Shown piece after piece: positions 26,871 through 39,942 of a stretch of 64,000 nt of DNA. The translations under genes and the position numbers were made by a program. The DNA comes from Lutjanus erythropterus (lineage: Eukaryota; Chordata; Actinopteri; Lutjaniformes; Lutjanidae). The number at the start of each line of letters is the position of its first letter. Within the stretch, counting starts at the first letter, position 1. The stretch covers positions 16,359,320 to 16,423,319 of the forward strand of contig CM034601.1 in NCBI GenBank assembly GCA_020091685.1. The letters run 5' to 3'. The notes below the pieces were generated by a model that saw only the letters and a list, made by a program, of their open reading frames with translations, made no database searches and was not told where the DNA came from.

Positions 26871-29155
26871 GAGTACTGACAGAGGGCATTAAAATATTCA
26901 GCAACTGACTGATACTAAACAGTACTGATGTTTATTTAGCTATTAATTTTATTCTTAGTCATTCTTTGTTCAGTGTAGCTTTCTACAATTGGCTGGCATA
27001 TGTATATTTAACATGTTAAATAATATATACTAAATTCTTTAATAAAGTTATTTGTTTAAAAAAACAGCTTTGCACAGTCATATCGGTGTAAAATCAATCC
27101 ACACAGAAAAAGTCTGTTTTTAGTCTGGTTCAAAAATTGAATATATCTACAGTACGAACATCAGTGAATTTTTCCCCTTTAAAATCGGTAAGCCCCCGTT
27201 GGCCTCACCAGTCACTAAGACCTCTGTCTCTAAGACACAGTGGTGCCAACCAGCCTCACATACTGTCTGAAATCTATAACTATTTCCTCTCCCACACAGA
27301 AATGGAGGACAAAAGGAAGCCACAAGGAATGTGACACAATCGCATTTTGCTGCTTATAATTATCATAAACAATCTCCTTCGCTTCTTCAGTCCCATGTCT
27401 GAACTTTTCTACTTCATCGCCCACTGACTTCATCCATTTTGCTGTTATCTAGCATTAGTCTTTGCAGTAAAAGAAATTAATTTGAGAATGACAGCAATTC
27501 TGTTTTAATTTAGATGGGTGAGCTACCTGATGGTTTATATTTGGACCATGAATGGTGCCTTTTGAGCATACCACACAAGATGTTATCAGCAGACACCACA
27601 CACCTTTTTCGGGTATGTGTCTTGTTATTTACCTTGCTTTAACACTGGCTCGAAAGCAGCCTCACCCCACGACGCATTTCTTCTCTGATTATCATCCTTA
27701 TTTAAATTGCACCCTCTGAGACCTCTCCTACAACGGAAAACCTTTTAATTCTCATGTCACTCAAATATGTTGTCATGTTAACAGTTGCCCAGATTGCCCT
27801 AGATGCTCAGCAACCCGGTCTAACAGGAGACCTGAAGACATAAACAAGTTTACTTTTGGCTTATGCACTTTAGAAAGTCTCCGGTTCAGGGGTTCATTGG
27901 GACGAAGGGTAAAATTAATGACAGGATGGCCTCTTTGTGACAAACAATGCAGCTCTCCATCACAAACATTTCTGCTCCCAGTTGCAGCTTGAGATTTATC
28001 CAGTGCACGATGTAGGCTAATCAAGTACATATTTTCAGTACTTGTCAACACCAGCACCAATAAGGATATGATGTTAGTTAAAGCACGTACCAAGTAACAA
28101 TGCTTGAGCAACCTTTTATTTCATATCCTGTAATTATATACTATTATTGATGCTTATGATAGAATAAATTATTGATGTTTGTACTGGCATTATGCTGACT
28201 GTGCCGTGCTGCACACATGCTTCAGAATGAAAGTAAAACTTTCACTTTTCTTTCACTTCTCCTTGCAGTGATGTTTTTATTTGCAACGTCCCTCTTGACA
28301 GGTTTTGGAGCAGGTACCAGGGCAGCAACAGCCTGATAATCAAACTGATTATCTGCTTTGTTTGTGAGTAGCAGAGGTGTGGAACCAGGCTACAGGACAG
28401 CAGTATCAGGTAATACAAAAACATGAAGCACACATGAAATCAGCTGAAAATATTTTAGGCCTTTCACATGTAGAATAGGCCTGGGCAATAAAGCAACAGC
28501 AATATGTATCATCAACAGACACTGCAAAAAAAGAACGTTCTTCAATAAAATGTTCAATAGTTTCACTTAAATGCACTAAAAGCAAATCACCATTACATAC
28601 CAAATACGCCCATGCTCATAAACAGTCTATCATATCTCTTGATAACTGAGCTACGATTGATACTCAAAAAGCCAATTAGTTGCACCATCGACGTGCGACA
28701 CATCAACAGAAGCAGTGTGGAGAAAAAAAGTGAGCACAGCATAGGGCTGGGTGATATGGCTCATAAATAATATCTCAACATTTTGCCGTGCCACAATATA
28801 CAATATAGACCTATATCTCAATATGTGCAATTTCTCTAAAATAACATGCCGTAAATGCTCAAATAGTGATGAGCTTATAGAATATGATGCATTGCTGTAG
28901 AATCAATTATCCAACTGTAGGCCTAAAGTAGAGCCGGGCATTATGGAAAAAAAAGGACACTATTTTGGAACAAATGCCTCCATCAATACTGTGACAATAT
29001 TATAGAGACTATGACTATTAGTGTGTTCAAAATATGAACATAATGAGATTTTTGATAAATCAGTAATGTGAATAAAATGATTTAGTGAGTGAAAGCAAAA
29101 CACAGAACAGTCTGATAAGTTCAGAAAATTACATCAGTTTTATTATAATACAGCT

Positions 29156-29458
29156 AGAGCTACAATGATGAATCGATTAATTGATTAATAATCGATTATT
29201 AAAGTAATCATCAACTACTTTGATAATCGATTAATCTGTTTGAGTATTTTTTTTAAAGAAAAAAGTCAAAATTCTCTGATTTCAGCTTCTTAAATGTGAA
29301 TATTTTTTGGTTTCTTTGCTCCTCTACATTTTAGGACATAAGCTTAGTCTTTGGGACACAATGATTTTTCTCCATTGTGTCATCAACTATTAATAGATTA
29401 ATTGAGAAAATAATTGACTGATAAATCAACTATGTAAATAATTGTTAGTTGCAGCCAT
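29156..29458 (+). mobile_element. family A copy, both ends present
   Basis: Begins AGAGCTACAATGATGAATCG and ends AATAATTGTTAGTTGCAGCC, with GATTTCAGCTTCTTAAATGT inside. About 300 bp, non-coding. Copies like this show that the two ends are loosely inverted (GAGCTGCAAC / GTTGCAGCC). Confidence 0.7.
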
Positions 29459-30784
29459 AAATGTAGCCTTTAAAACCAGGAAAAGACAACACTTATGCTA
29501 ATACAATGACAACAACAAATACAATAATAATGCAATATAATGATATCCAAAATCTAAGATGACATAAAGCCTCATATCCTGATAACAATATAATATTTAT
29601 ATATTGCCCTGTCCTAGTACAGGAAACTGCAATGAAGTCTATTCAGTCTATTTCCTGTGTGGGTTGATAGATAGAGTTGTTCAATTCTACCTTTTTTCTC
29701 CTTGTCTTTATCAAAAATAGGTAATTAAAAATTATCAGTAATTATCAATATCAAATTAAATTAAATATTTTATTGTGAATTGTGATTTTTTTTTTTCAGC
29801 CATATCCCCCAGCCCTAGAATCTCATAAAAATCTATTAAGCTTAAACTTTTACAACACAAAAATAACCATGAATTGTAGCAATGACATAACAGCAAAAAC
29901 TATGATTACTGCACAGACAACTGAGTATAGAAGAAGAAATAATAAAGTGAGTCAGATGTCCTTATCTGAGTCCTCGTCAGGCCTACACACTGGCTCTACA
30001 ATGGTGCCCCCTTCAGCCCATTACAGAAATAATTCTGCTTCTTCAGTTAGTCACATATTTGATTCAGGCTGTCAGTCTTAACACCATTTCTTCTTATTTT
30101 TATGCGATTGTTTTTTGACTCCTCTGTTCCTTTGTAAGGAAAATCATCTTTTTGTTAAGCTGCCTGTTTAAAACCTCTAGACTGCAACACCTAAGTTCAC
30201 TGGAAATTCAGGAGGGGAAAGGCAGCACTGAGAAAATAAAACAGATAAAATACATTCAAATTTCAGACTACATTTGGATATTAAAAACCTGTGAATTCTG
30301 TGAAGAAGGAGAAATATGGGCTACCACATTTGTAATTCATGCACAAATATTAGTCACGGATGTGCTCATATAAATACCCAGTACAGTATGGCCATCGGCC
30401 ATTCCATGCATATATAGAGAGAATTGTGTTATGTAACACTAACTCTGGGGTCTCTAATGTGCAGACTAATGCATCAACAAACAGCCTCAGAGCTCCATCA
30501 AATCTAACAGCAGTGAAAAAACATCCCTTGAACAATTATCTGTAGTCCTAACGCAAACACACAAGTCAGATAAATTAATTCTCCACCAAAACTATATATA
30601 ATTATGACAACAGAAGATTCAAACAGGCTTATCAGATCATTTAAATTAAAAGAATACTCTGCTACTCTCAAAGCAATATCCAGGAGAAGAGCTCGCCCAT
30701 AAAATACGCAGTAATTTCCAGTGCACCTGAGGCAAAGTCACATAGGGAGTGTGATGATACAGTAAGGAATGTGAGTGCATGTGT

Positions 30785-30820
30785 ATGTGTGTGTGTGTGT
30801 GTGTGTGCGCATGTGTGTGC
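30785..30820. repeat. (GT)n microsatellite
   Basis: GT units interrupted by GCGCAT. Confidence 0.85.
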
Positions 30821-31811
30821 AGTATTTCTGTATATGTGTGAAATTGTGTGTGCCTGGCAGAATCGCCAGGTTATGTAATCCAGTGGGAGTGAGGTGCCGG
30901 GTGGTATCTATGGAAACGATGACAGCGAGGAAAGATAGATAGTCGGGGGTGTGGGAGGTCAGACACAGTTTCTGTTGCTTTCCCACATGTGGATGAAGCA
31001 ACAACATCTTTACAACAAACTAAGAAATCCAACGTCACTGAGTGACACAACTAAAATAGTGCACTGTGTCACTGGGTTAAAATGTGCCCTTCATGCAACA
31101 GACCATGAATTCCAACAGTGACACACATAACAAAAGATTTAACCACAGCATCCCCGCTTTAAGCCAAAGATGTTTGTCACAATGTCATACTCCCTCCCTC
31201 TACTACAGACAAAATGCCAAAAATATAAAATATAAATATACACTAGTCGGCATCATGTCATCCCTGATTAGATGGTTGGCTGATTTGTTTCTCACACAGA
31301 CACTGAAGTGGTGCACTGGATTTGCCATAAAGACTGGATGACTGGCACTGCTGCAACCACACAGCATTACCATAATTTAACTTCCTAAATAGATTGTAGA
31401 ATAGATATTCATTATGCAAATTTAGTATACCATATAAAAATATATTTTAACCATCAGATATCATGAAGGATAATAAATCCATGTAGAGTCATCTCTGTCA
31501 CAGGCTATAACATGTCAAGAAAAATGTGAAACAATCCACTGGATTGGTAATTGTACAACTGGAGGCATTTCACTCGGGATGCGCCATAAATATTGGGTCA
31601 AAGCTCCTGGCCAATAAAGGAAATTTATATGATTATTTATCATTTGGATAATTAAATTATGATAGACTGAATTTTAGGCAAAAAGCTCTATAAAACCATA
31701 TTTTTAATTTTTAGTTTTTTTATGTACTTTACTAGAAAAAAACAAATGAAAATGTGAAGAATCAGATCTATTCTTTGTTTTTGTTGCAATAATGACGACA
31801 GATTTCGTTTA

Positions 31812-32146
31812 GAGCCGCAAACATTAACCATAATTAATTGATTCTGAAAAGGTTATTAAATTAATCGTTAATTATTTTGACAACCAATCCAATAATCAGC
31901 TTGAGTCATTTTTTAAGGGAAAAAATAAAAAAATTCTGAATCAAGCTTCTTAAATGTGGATGTGGTCTCTGGTTTCTTAACTTCTCTGTGACAGTGAACT
32001 AAATATTTTGCATTGTGGACAATACAAGACAATTGAGGACATCATTTTGGGTTATGGGAAACAGATTTTTCACCATTTTCTAGGCCAAACAGCTAATCAG
32101 TTAATCAAGAAGATAATCAACAGATTAATCGACAATGAAAGGTCAG
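31812..32146 (+). mobile_element. family A copy
   Basis: Begins AGAGCCGCAAACATTAACC. The interior has CAAGCTTCTTAAATGTGGA and TTTTGGGTTATGGGAAACAG, and the copy closes AGATTAATCGACAATGAAAG. Both ends are degraded relative to 29156-29458. Confidence 0.65.
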
Positions 32147-33109
32147 AGCTCTTTGCTTACTACAACTGAGCCTTTCTTACCTTCAGGTGTACATAAATGA
32201 CAGATTATATGATCATTTGATTATATGAGAAGCAGGTATACTATATATTGGTTATTGTATCGGCTGAAAAAAATCGAGAATTGTGATTCTAACAGTATTA
32301 AATTATGTCCTCCCCTGCCAAAGAAAAAAGACAACGCTTCAAAGAGGACACAGCGTAGCTAACCGGCCGTTAAATCACACTAAATACCATATACACTCTT
32401 TTTAAAAAACTGAAAATATAAATGACAGCTGCCAGGGCATAAAGCCAATGATCTGTTGAACTTTACAAATTAAGACTCGATAGTTTCACAGCAGCATAGG
32501 CATCAGTGTTAAAAAAAAAAAAAAAAGTTTAAATCGAAAGTCAAATCAAATCCTGGATTTGGAGAATCGTGACACTGCTAATCCCTACATTTCACTCTTT
32601 ATCCAGATGGCCTCTTCATATCTAATGTCTGTTGTCAGGAGCACAGACATCTACACTACTGGGATTAAACACACACTCAACAAATAAATGGAACAGCTTG
32701 AGGAAGAGGAAGACACTTTCTGTAAAACTGGAACAACTCTTAATGCTTAGCGCCAAGGGTTTTAAAAAATGTTTTCACTTTGCGGCTTATGTGAGTTAAG
32801 AAATTTCTGACCCTTTAAAAAACCCTGGATAAAAAATGCATCATGAATGATATAAAATCAAAGCTGCTCTCTATTGTTCATTGTTGATTTTGACAGAGCA
32901 TCAACATGCAAAGTATTGATTAATCCAGTTGATGTCCATTACTCTGCTTTGCATGGAAAACTCTAACTAATATATTCTTTTTTTTTTTCAATTTACCTCT
33001 TATCTGATTTTCTTACCCTGACATAATGGTTATGAAAAACAATAGGCCTTACTGAAAACCACCATCTGGTGCTATATACAGATTGTAGGCCTACTGGCTA
33101 TGGTGACTA

Positions 33110-33442
33110 GAGCTGTAACAATAAACTGATTAGTCAAATAAATCCCCAACTGTTTAGATAATTGATTAATTGGCTTGAATAATTTTTAAGAAGAAGAGTC
33201 TAAATCCTCTAATTTCAGCTTTTTAAATGTGAACATTTTATGGTTTCTTTAATTCTCTGTGCCAGGAAACCGAATATCTTTGGGTTGTGGTCAAAACAAG
33301 ACATTTGAGGACATCATTCTGGGCTTCAGGAAATACTGATAGACATTTTCTGACATTTTACAGACCAAAACAACTCTTCAGCTAATTGAGAAAATAACAG
33401 ATCAACCGACAATGAAGATAATCATTTAGCTGCTGCCCTAAT
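33110..33442 (+). mobile_element. family A copy, nearly full length
   Basis: Begins ACTAGAGCTGTAACAATAAA and ends ATTTAGCTGCTGCCCTAA, with CTTTGGGTTGTGGTCAAAAC and ACATTTGAGGACATCATTCT inside. About 330 bp, which gives the best length estimate for the family. Confidence 0.7.
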
Positions 33443-33974
33443 GGCAGCCCAGTGGCCTACCCAGTGACAAATTTATGATAATACTTATAAGTGCAATAGC
33501 AGAATCCTAACTTGTCAACTACTGGTCATAGCCCCTAGATAGGTTTTGTAAACTGGGGAAGTATAAGCTATGTAGGTGGGAGGAAGCGTCACAGTGCTGT
33601 GACACACATGGCATGCTGTCTGTGTGTGTTACTTGTAGCGTATAAGTCCAGACACAGAACAATGGAGTTAACTGGGTCGCCGTTGCTGAGTGGCTGTGCC
33701 AAACAGCTGGAGAGATGGAGAAGGAGTATGATTGAGTCATGAGGAAGGAGGGGAGGGAGGGAGGGTGAGGAATTAAGGAGGGATGGGCCTGAAATAGGAG
33801 CATGAACAAACCAGGCTGGAGAGGAAACTAGGCAAAGGGGTGGAGAGGTATTATTATCGTCCTGATAACTGCTCATTAACTTCACAGCAAACTCACTATA
33901 GTATGAGGCTATAAACTGCAACACAACCAAAAGATATTCAGGATATAACTATACCAAACCAACACCTAACAGTC

Positions 33975-34300
33975 AAGGTACCATAATGTCATGATAACAA
34001 AGTTCACAACAGGATATTTTTCTTATTACAATATTTAAAGTGTCCTTTATTAAATAATAAATGTGCTTGGGATGCTTTACCAACCAAAAGTGTCCATATC
34101 TGATGTCCTAGGAATGAGACTTAACAATCAGGTAACTTTCTGGTGTGTTTACAAACAGAAAGTGATTCCACCTTTAATAAATAAGTAGCCATGACCTAAG
34201 GATGTACAAAAAAATTGGCACGAATTTTCTTTGGCAATCAGTGTTGGAATTATGTATGTACAATTGCAAAACAAAAACAACAGAGTCAGCATAAGTCATT
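33975..34300 (+). mobile_element. MITE-type family C copy 2
   Basis: Contains ACCATAATGTCATGATAAC, then TAGCCATGACCTAAGGATG, TTTTCTTTGGCAATCAGTG and CAATTGCAAAACAAAAACAA in the same order as the copy at 26553-26870. Boundaries are approximate. Confidence 0.6.
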
Positions 34301-34512
34301 TTATAAATTAAATATAAATTATAAAATAAAATAATTAACCTTGTAATATCATAGAAGATATCATTGCAGTCTGGCATGGTGTTGAGATAGTTTTTTATTG
34401 CAATATCGCGCTATTTGATATATTGTTAAGTGTGTAAAATAGCCAGTGGCAATCGCGAGGGTTCCCCCACCTCGATCTCTAGTGTTACGATTAAGACTCA
34501 ATATGTAATACA

Positions 34513-34993
34513 GAGCTGCAACAATTAATCTACTACTCAATCATAAACTGATCATTAGAATAATCACCAACTATTTTTATAATTGATTAATTGGTTTGAG
34601 TTACTTTTTAAGAAAAGAGTTTGTGAGGAAAACAAGACATTGCAGAATTTTTCACCATTTACTGGCATTTTAAATTAAACAACTATCAATCAATTAATCA
34701 AGAAAACAATCAACTAATTAATTGACCATAAAAATAATTGTTGGTTGCACCCCTTGATTCCAGCTTCTTAAATGTCAATATTATTTGGTTTCTTCACTCC
34801 TTTCTGACAATAAACTTAATGTGTTCAGGTTGTGAGTGAAATAAGACATTTGAGGATGTTGTCATGGACATCGGAAAATACTGACTGACATTTTTCATAA
34901 ATTTTCTGACATTTTATAGACCAAACAACTCATCAATTAATTGAGAAGATAACTGAGACATTACTTGACAATGAAGTTGAAGCTGCAGGCCTA
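34513..34993 (+). mobile_element. two abutting family A copies
   Basis: The first copy (34513-34756) has both ends but lacks the middle part. A second, lacking its start, follows directly (34757-34993) and ends GTTGAAGCTGCAGGCCTAA. A tandem or nested insertion at the same site is likely. Confidence 0.6.
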
Positions 34994-35162
34994 ACGCATG
35001 TATATTATAAGATTTGAATCTGTATTTTTAATCGTGATTTAGAAGGGGGGAAAAAATCAGCTTTTCTAGTTTTGCAGGGTAATGTATTTTAAACAGGAAG
35101 ATGGAAACACCAGAAATAACCAGAAGTAATGACAATGGCAATCTAAAAACAAAAACTGTTCA

Positions 35163-35284
35163 CATTTAAGAAGCTGGGATCAACCAATTTTGACTTTTTT
35201 TTTCTTAAAAGATACTTAGACTGATAAATCAATGGCAATTAATTCAATAATCGGTTAATAATTTATTAATCGTTGGAGCTCTAG
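35163..35284 (-). mobile_element. family A fragment, reverse orientation
   Basis: Read on the minus strand it begins AGAGCTCCAACGATTAATAA and continues through the TTAATCGATT-like part to CAGCTTCTTAAATGTG. Only the first third is present. Confidence 0.6.
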
Positions 35285-35398
35285 TTACATTCCTAAAAAA
35301 GAAACACATAAATCAGTGTGGATAATTCTGTTTTGCCAGATGACAAGAATTGAAGGAGCCCATAATAGCTTGCCTGCTGTCTGGTTGTGTACTGTATG

Positions 35399-35419
35399 AG
35401 TGTGTGTGTGTGTGTGTGT
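35399..35419. repeat. (GT)n microsatellite, short
   Basis: About ten GT units. Confidence 0.85.
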
Positions 35420-36189
35420 AAATAATACATGTTGTTACACTGGCTTTCTCTCACAAAATGTTCAGGCTGACTCCTGAGCATCTCAGCTACGGAATAATAA
35501 AGTGCACACAGCTACTCAGGCGGGATGATGCGAGCCACTGAACCAAAACCAATTTAAGTTTCATTATTTGAAGGCTGTGTTTTAATCCACAACCCATTAA
35601 TAACTATGCAATCATCTTCACAATGAGGAGAAACATCAAAATCAGTGAGGGGTCCAGAGGCTCAGACATGTTATCAGGCAGGCTGAGACGTCTTGTGTTA
35701 CGTTACAATGCGAGATGTTATATATTTTATTCATGCCTCCTAACTGTACTCGTTAGCAACTAGCAATTGTGGCTTGACTGGTGTTTCATTCATGTGAGCT
35801 AGCTGGTAGCTAACATGCAATGTAGCATGTAATCTGTCACCGCCATCACGAGTGTGTATTTACAATCAACGTCTGTGTTAACATAAAGACTGTTGCTCTG
35901 CTAATCCGCCTCTCAAAGCAACGCGGCTTTGTTCGTTGTACCACCGCTACCAAGGAAACGTGGCAGCGTGCTCAGGTTAGTCACATTTTCTTTCACACAG
36001 CCTAATGGGTGTCGACCAGTATAACCAGCTATGCCTGTAGCTAACTCGGTAGCCAACGAGCTAGTCCAAGCCCCCGCTGTGGTAGTTATATCGATGTTAT
36101 ATCAAGACATTGCTCGGCTGCCTTTGTATCAACACAGGACCGTTACACACAACCAGACACAGCACGAATGCGACACTGAACTGAACGGT

Positions 36190-36480
36190 ACCTTTTCTGC
36201 GTCGACCCCGGCGACTATAGGACCATTTCCAGGCTCGGGTTCTTTGTTTATGTGGTTTAGTGGCTTGTTTTCATCAATCCGTCTCGTCTCTCTCCTCCAG
36301 GAGTCGTGCCGCCCCGGCTGACAGCACTACTGCTCGGGATGACAGGGCCCCGCCCTTAGCAACCAATCAAACCCCGACGTTCTGGAAACTGAGGCAAGGG
36401 ACGTTTCCTATTGGATGGCGGCGGTGTTCATCAACGTGTCGCTAGGGGCGCACCTTGGTCCAAGGGCAGGACACCTGCCA
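36190..36480. promoter_or_regulatory. CpG-rich promoter-like block, probable distal fry promoter
   Basis: This is the most CpG-rich stretch of the window. It has a GC box (GGCCCCGCCC, 36346-36355), a CCAAT box on the plus strand (36363-36367), another on the minus strand (36414-36410), and a YY1-type CCGCCATC motif next to the latter. Read on the minus strand, the motifs are followed by a possible non-coding exon ending at GCAGAAAAG|GTACCG (donor at 36191-36190). Splicing from there could reach the acceptor-like site before the 14728 ATG. On the plus strand GCCGCAG|GTGCGG (near 36499-36505) is a rival donor, so direction is uncertain and the block may be bidirectional. No coding sequence is recognised in it. 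Confidence 0.5.
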
Positions 36481-38270
36481 CGGAAGGATGCTGAGCGCCG
36501 CAGGTGCGGTCAAATCAAGTGATGAAAGAGCTGTGGAAGAAAATTGAAAAGACATGTTGTAGCATGATAACAGACGGGTTTAGCAGAGACAGCTGCACAA
36601 ACAAACGACAGGAGGAAACAGACTGCTTCTTTGGCAGCGGCTCTCAATTCTTCTCAGCCAAGGACCCGTAGAAAGGCAATAACAGAATAACTACCCTTAA
36701 TGTAATGACTGCCAGTAATATTATTATTTAATGTAATAAAAGTCAATAATGTAATAACTGGCCATGACGTAATACATTTTTTGGGCCAATAGCGTAAGCA
36801 ACTTAGTAAAGTGTCACATATTCACAACACTTACCCTGAACTCACCTTAACATTGTGTAGTTATACTTCATACTGTAAATATATACTTGGTCTGTACAGC
36901 AGATTTATTTTTTTTAATCTAACTTGTTACTTATTTAGCCTATATTTACAAATTATTTTAATTTCTAAACCCAATATGTTAAACTGCTACTGATATTACA
37001 TGAGGAACCTTTTAATGTAGTCATCTATACCTCACTGGACTATGCTGCATTCATACATTTCTATTTAATATTTAATCAAATTATTTGTTTATGTTCATAT
37101 GGCAGCATTATTTTTTACTACATTACAATTTGGAGGCCAATATTGTATTTTTTTACTCTTATACATTTATTTGACTACATCAGTAATGACTTGGCAGCTA
37201 AAGATTATTATTAAGAAGTATAAAATAAAATAAATTATGTTATTCTATTATGAACTAAGCCACACATAAAGTAGCTGAAATTAGCTTTTACCAGCTGCAA
37301 TATTAATGATGCTGACACATTAATGAACCACTAATTATTATCCAGTCATCTCCAATAGCCTATATTATTCTGGATGGCTCATTCTACGTATAGCATACAT
37401 TTTTGATACATAATTATTAAGTATAACTTGATGTCTAATACTTGGCAAACAAGACCATCCATGAGAAGTTTATAAAGTTATTGTTAATGTCTACCACAGG
37501 GTCAGAGTTTCCTTGAAATCAGATGAAACAAGATTAGTTAATTAAAAAGCAGCAGGCAGAGATTTTTCTTTAGATGATTTTACTTTTGATGACATATTTT
37601 ATAGTTATGGCTGTGGAAACACTTCAGCTTTTGTCCACAGCAGCCTCCAAAATCAACACAATATGAAAGTTCCTTGTAGCAGCTTTCAGTAAGTCAAATT
37701 ACTTCTTCCACCACCGTATGGCAGCGTCACACAACTAACAGCTCCCATGAGGCACCCTCATTTCCCATCATGCCAAGTATTTAATACTATTTTAGCTATT
37801 TTATGTTAGAAAATGCAAACATTACTTTTTGCTACGTTGGCGATTGTCATTTTTGTGCTGGTTTATAGTTTTAATTATTAGTGATGTGGGTTTTTTTGGG
37901 TTTTTGTTTTTGAGTTCAGCTGTATTTTGCAAAGTTTTCAGTTCTTGAACCTTGTGTTAAATATCTTTAAAGGGCTGACGTTGCTGAGAGAAGCTTCTCA
38001 GCTCTCCTGGCTCACGCTACTTGTCACAATATTTCCCCGAAATTATCTTGCAACCCTCCTGGAGTTCCAGACCCCCAGGTTGAGAACCACTGCTGTCCAG
38101 TGGTAGGCATCCATTTAGCTTGGAAAATGAACAGAAAACTCTGCCATCAGGTTTTAGCTTTTCAAGATAACAGATGAAAGAAACTGGAAAGTGGGGCAGT
38201 GCTTCGGCTCTCTACTGGGTGCATTTATGGAGCTTTAATAATTTTAGAACAGATGTGCTTACTCAGCACA

Positions 38271-38272
<2 letters not shown>

Positions 38273-38303
<31 letters not shown>
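38273..38303. repeat. (GT)n microsatellite
   Basis: About fifteen uninterrupted TG units. Confidence 0.92.
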
Positions 38304-38305
<2 letters not shown>

Positions 38306-38340
38306 TGCTGGTGCTTTGCTCCTTTGAAAGTACATCCCCG

Positions 38341-38575
38341 TGGTAACACTTTATATTCAGGTGTTTGTAATCAGCTTTAGATAATAGGTGATAAGGCTCT
38401 TATAAGAAGCTTATTAACATTAATAGGCATTAATAAGTTTTAATAATAGCATCATAAAGATGTTTATTGTTAGATTATAAGACATGTATGAGCATTTACA
38501 CCTACGGACACCTTGAGAATGTTAATACAAGCCTTATGAGTTTCTTATAATTGTTTATAACAGAGGCCCAGACTC
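38341..38575 (+). mobile_element. dispersed repeat starting GTGGTAACACTTTAT
   Basis: Opens TGGTAACACTTTATATTC and is rich in TTATAA/ATTAATA words, a form I recognise from non-autonomous fish elements. The far end is indistinct. Confidence 0.4.
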
Positions 38576-38690
38576 AAATCCAGCCTTGGCCATCTAATCT
38601 TTCCTCCCCCCTTTCCTGTCTTTCCTGAGCTGTCACTGTCCAATAAAGGCAAAATATTTTAAAAATAAAAATATTTTAAAAAGTTAAACT
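38576..38690 (+). mobile_element. SINE-like 3' fragment
   Basis: ACTCAAATCCAGCCTTGGCC, a TTCCTCCCCCCTTTCCTGTC run, GAGCTGTCACTGTCCAATAA and AGGCAAAATATTTT resemble the distal half of a common tRNA-derived fish SINE. The tRNA-like head with A and B boxes is missing, so it is truncated. Confidence 0.5.
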
Positions 38691-39868
38691 ATTAAGAACT
38701 GCATAACAAAGGATTTATTAACTTTAATAAGCATTGTTCTCACTTTCCAGCATCCCCAAAAGGCTTAGTAACTTCTAATAAATGCATAATAAAGTATTAA
38801 GAAATCTTTGCTGTGTTGCTTTTAGGTTACACTTAGCCTTAATGGATCGCTCACTGCACACAATAAAGGTCAAAATGTTAGAATGTACTTTGTTCTCGTC
38901 TTTTTATTATTTCAATCAAAGAGCTTTGTCTGTGGGGAAACTAGTAAACACGAAATTCACCAGTCTGACTCCAACAAACACAAACATATACAGAAAAAAA
39001 GAGAAGGCAACCTCCTGCACAAAATATTATACGACAAAAATAAACATCTGCACATCTGCACAGCATAATAGGAAATGAGAGTTCTTATTTCATCAGAGGA
39101 GGTTCCACTGCCTGTATAACTTTCCTTGTTTTGTTCTTCTTTAACTATTATCTGGTTGTTGATGATTGTCACTGATTAAAGCAGCTGTTAAAAGGCAGCA
39201 AAAATAAAAGCATATCAGTATAAAAAAAGTATAAATAGAAACATGAACCAAAGTTAGAACAGACAAAGTGACGCCTGACGAGCACAATGACAACAAGACT
39301 GAATTTAAACAAATTCCTCGTGTGTTAGATTAGTGAATTAAATGCAATGTGGCATTCTTTAAACTAACATTATACAATAAGGAGGTCTGAGAAAAAAACG
39401 GTATGAATCAAGCGTATCGAGATGCTGCAGCATTTTGGTTCAGATTCGTAATTAGTGAGAGCACATACACATGCAGCGGTAAAAAAAAGCATGTATCAAA
39501 CAAGTAAAAAAAAAACAGATTACATCCACTATATCAGAACATCATTAAAAAAATCTGGCAAAATAGGTGTCAGTTTACAGTCAGAGGGGAACAAGAAGAT
39601 AGCTGCTGCTACACAACTGATGCACAACATTCAGTGGTTGTCGATGAGTCTTTCTCTCGTGTTTTTCTCCCATAGACTCTCTCTAATATTTTAAATGTCT
39701 TCTATATGTAATTATAATCCTGCCTTACTTTATTAAAATTCACAATTCCATTTCATTTTCACATTTTGAAATAATTCAAATCCAAAAGCCCAGTTTAATT
39801 TGTAATTTTTACACTCAATCAAATGTGGGCAGAAAATGATTAAAGGGTTAGTTTGGATTAATTAGTTT

Positions 39869-39942
39869 GTTTGTGTTATTGTGTGACTTCAGTGGTTTAA
39901 ATGGATATTTCTGGTTCATCGAAGTCACACAATAACACAAAC
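39869..39942. repeat. inverted repeat (22-bp perfect arms, 30-nt loop)
   Basis: GTTTGTGTTATTGTGTGACTTC as DNA at 39869-39890 is exactly complemented at 39921-39942. The flank TAAAGGGTTAGTTTGGATTA is typical of a dispersed fish element, so this is probably a palindromic MITE core. Confidence 0.7.

Larger units (their letters stand above)
22689..36189. other. upstream fry region / long intron, repeat-dense
   Basis: No further coding exon is supported. Named repeats below account for much of 24.4-35.3 kb. The stretch 35.4-36.1 kb is of more mixed composition and leads into the CpG block. Confidence 0.5.

Noticed and set aside
35940-35975. RFX X-box-like sequence GCTACCAAGGAAAC near the CpG block
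   Set aside because: It departs from the consensus at several positions, so it was not listed as a site.
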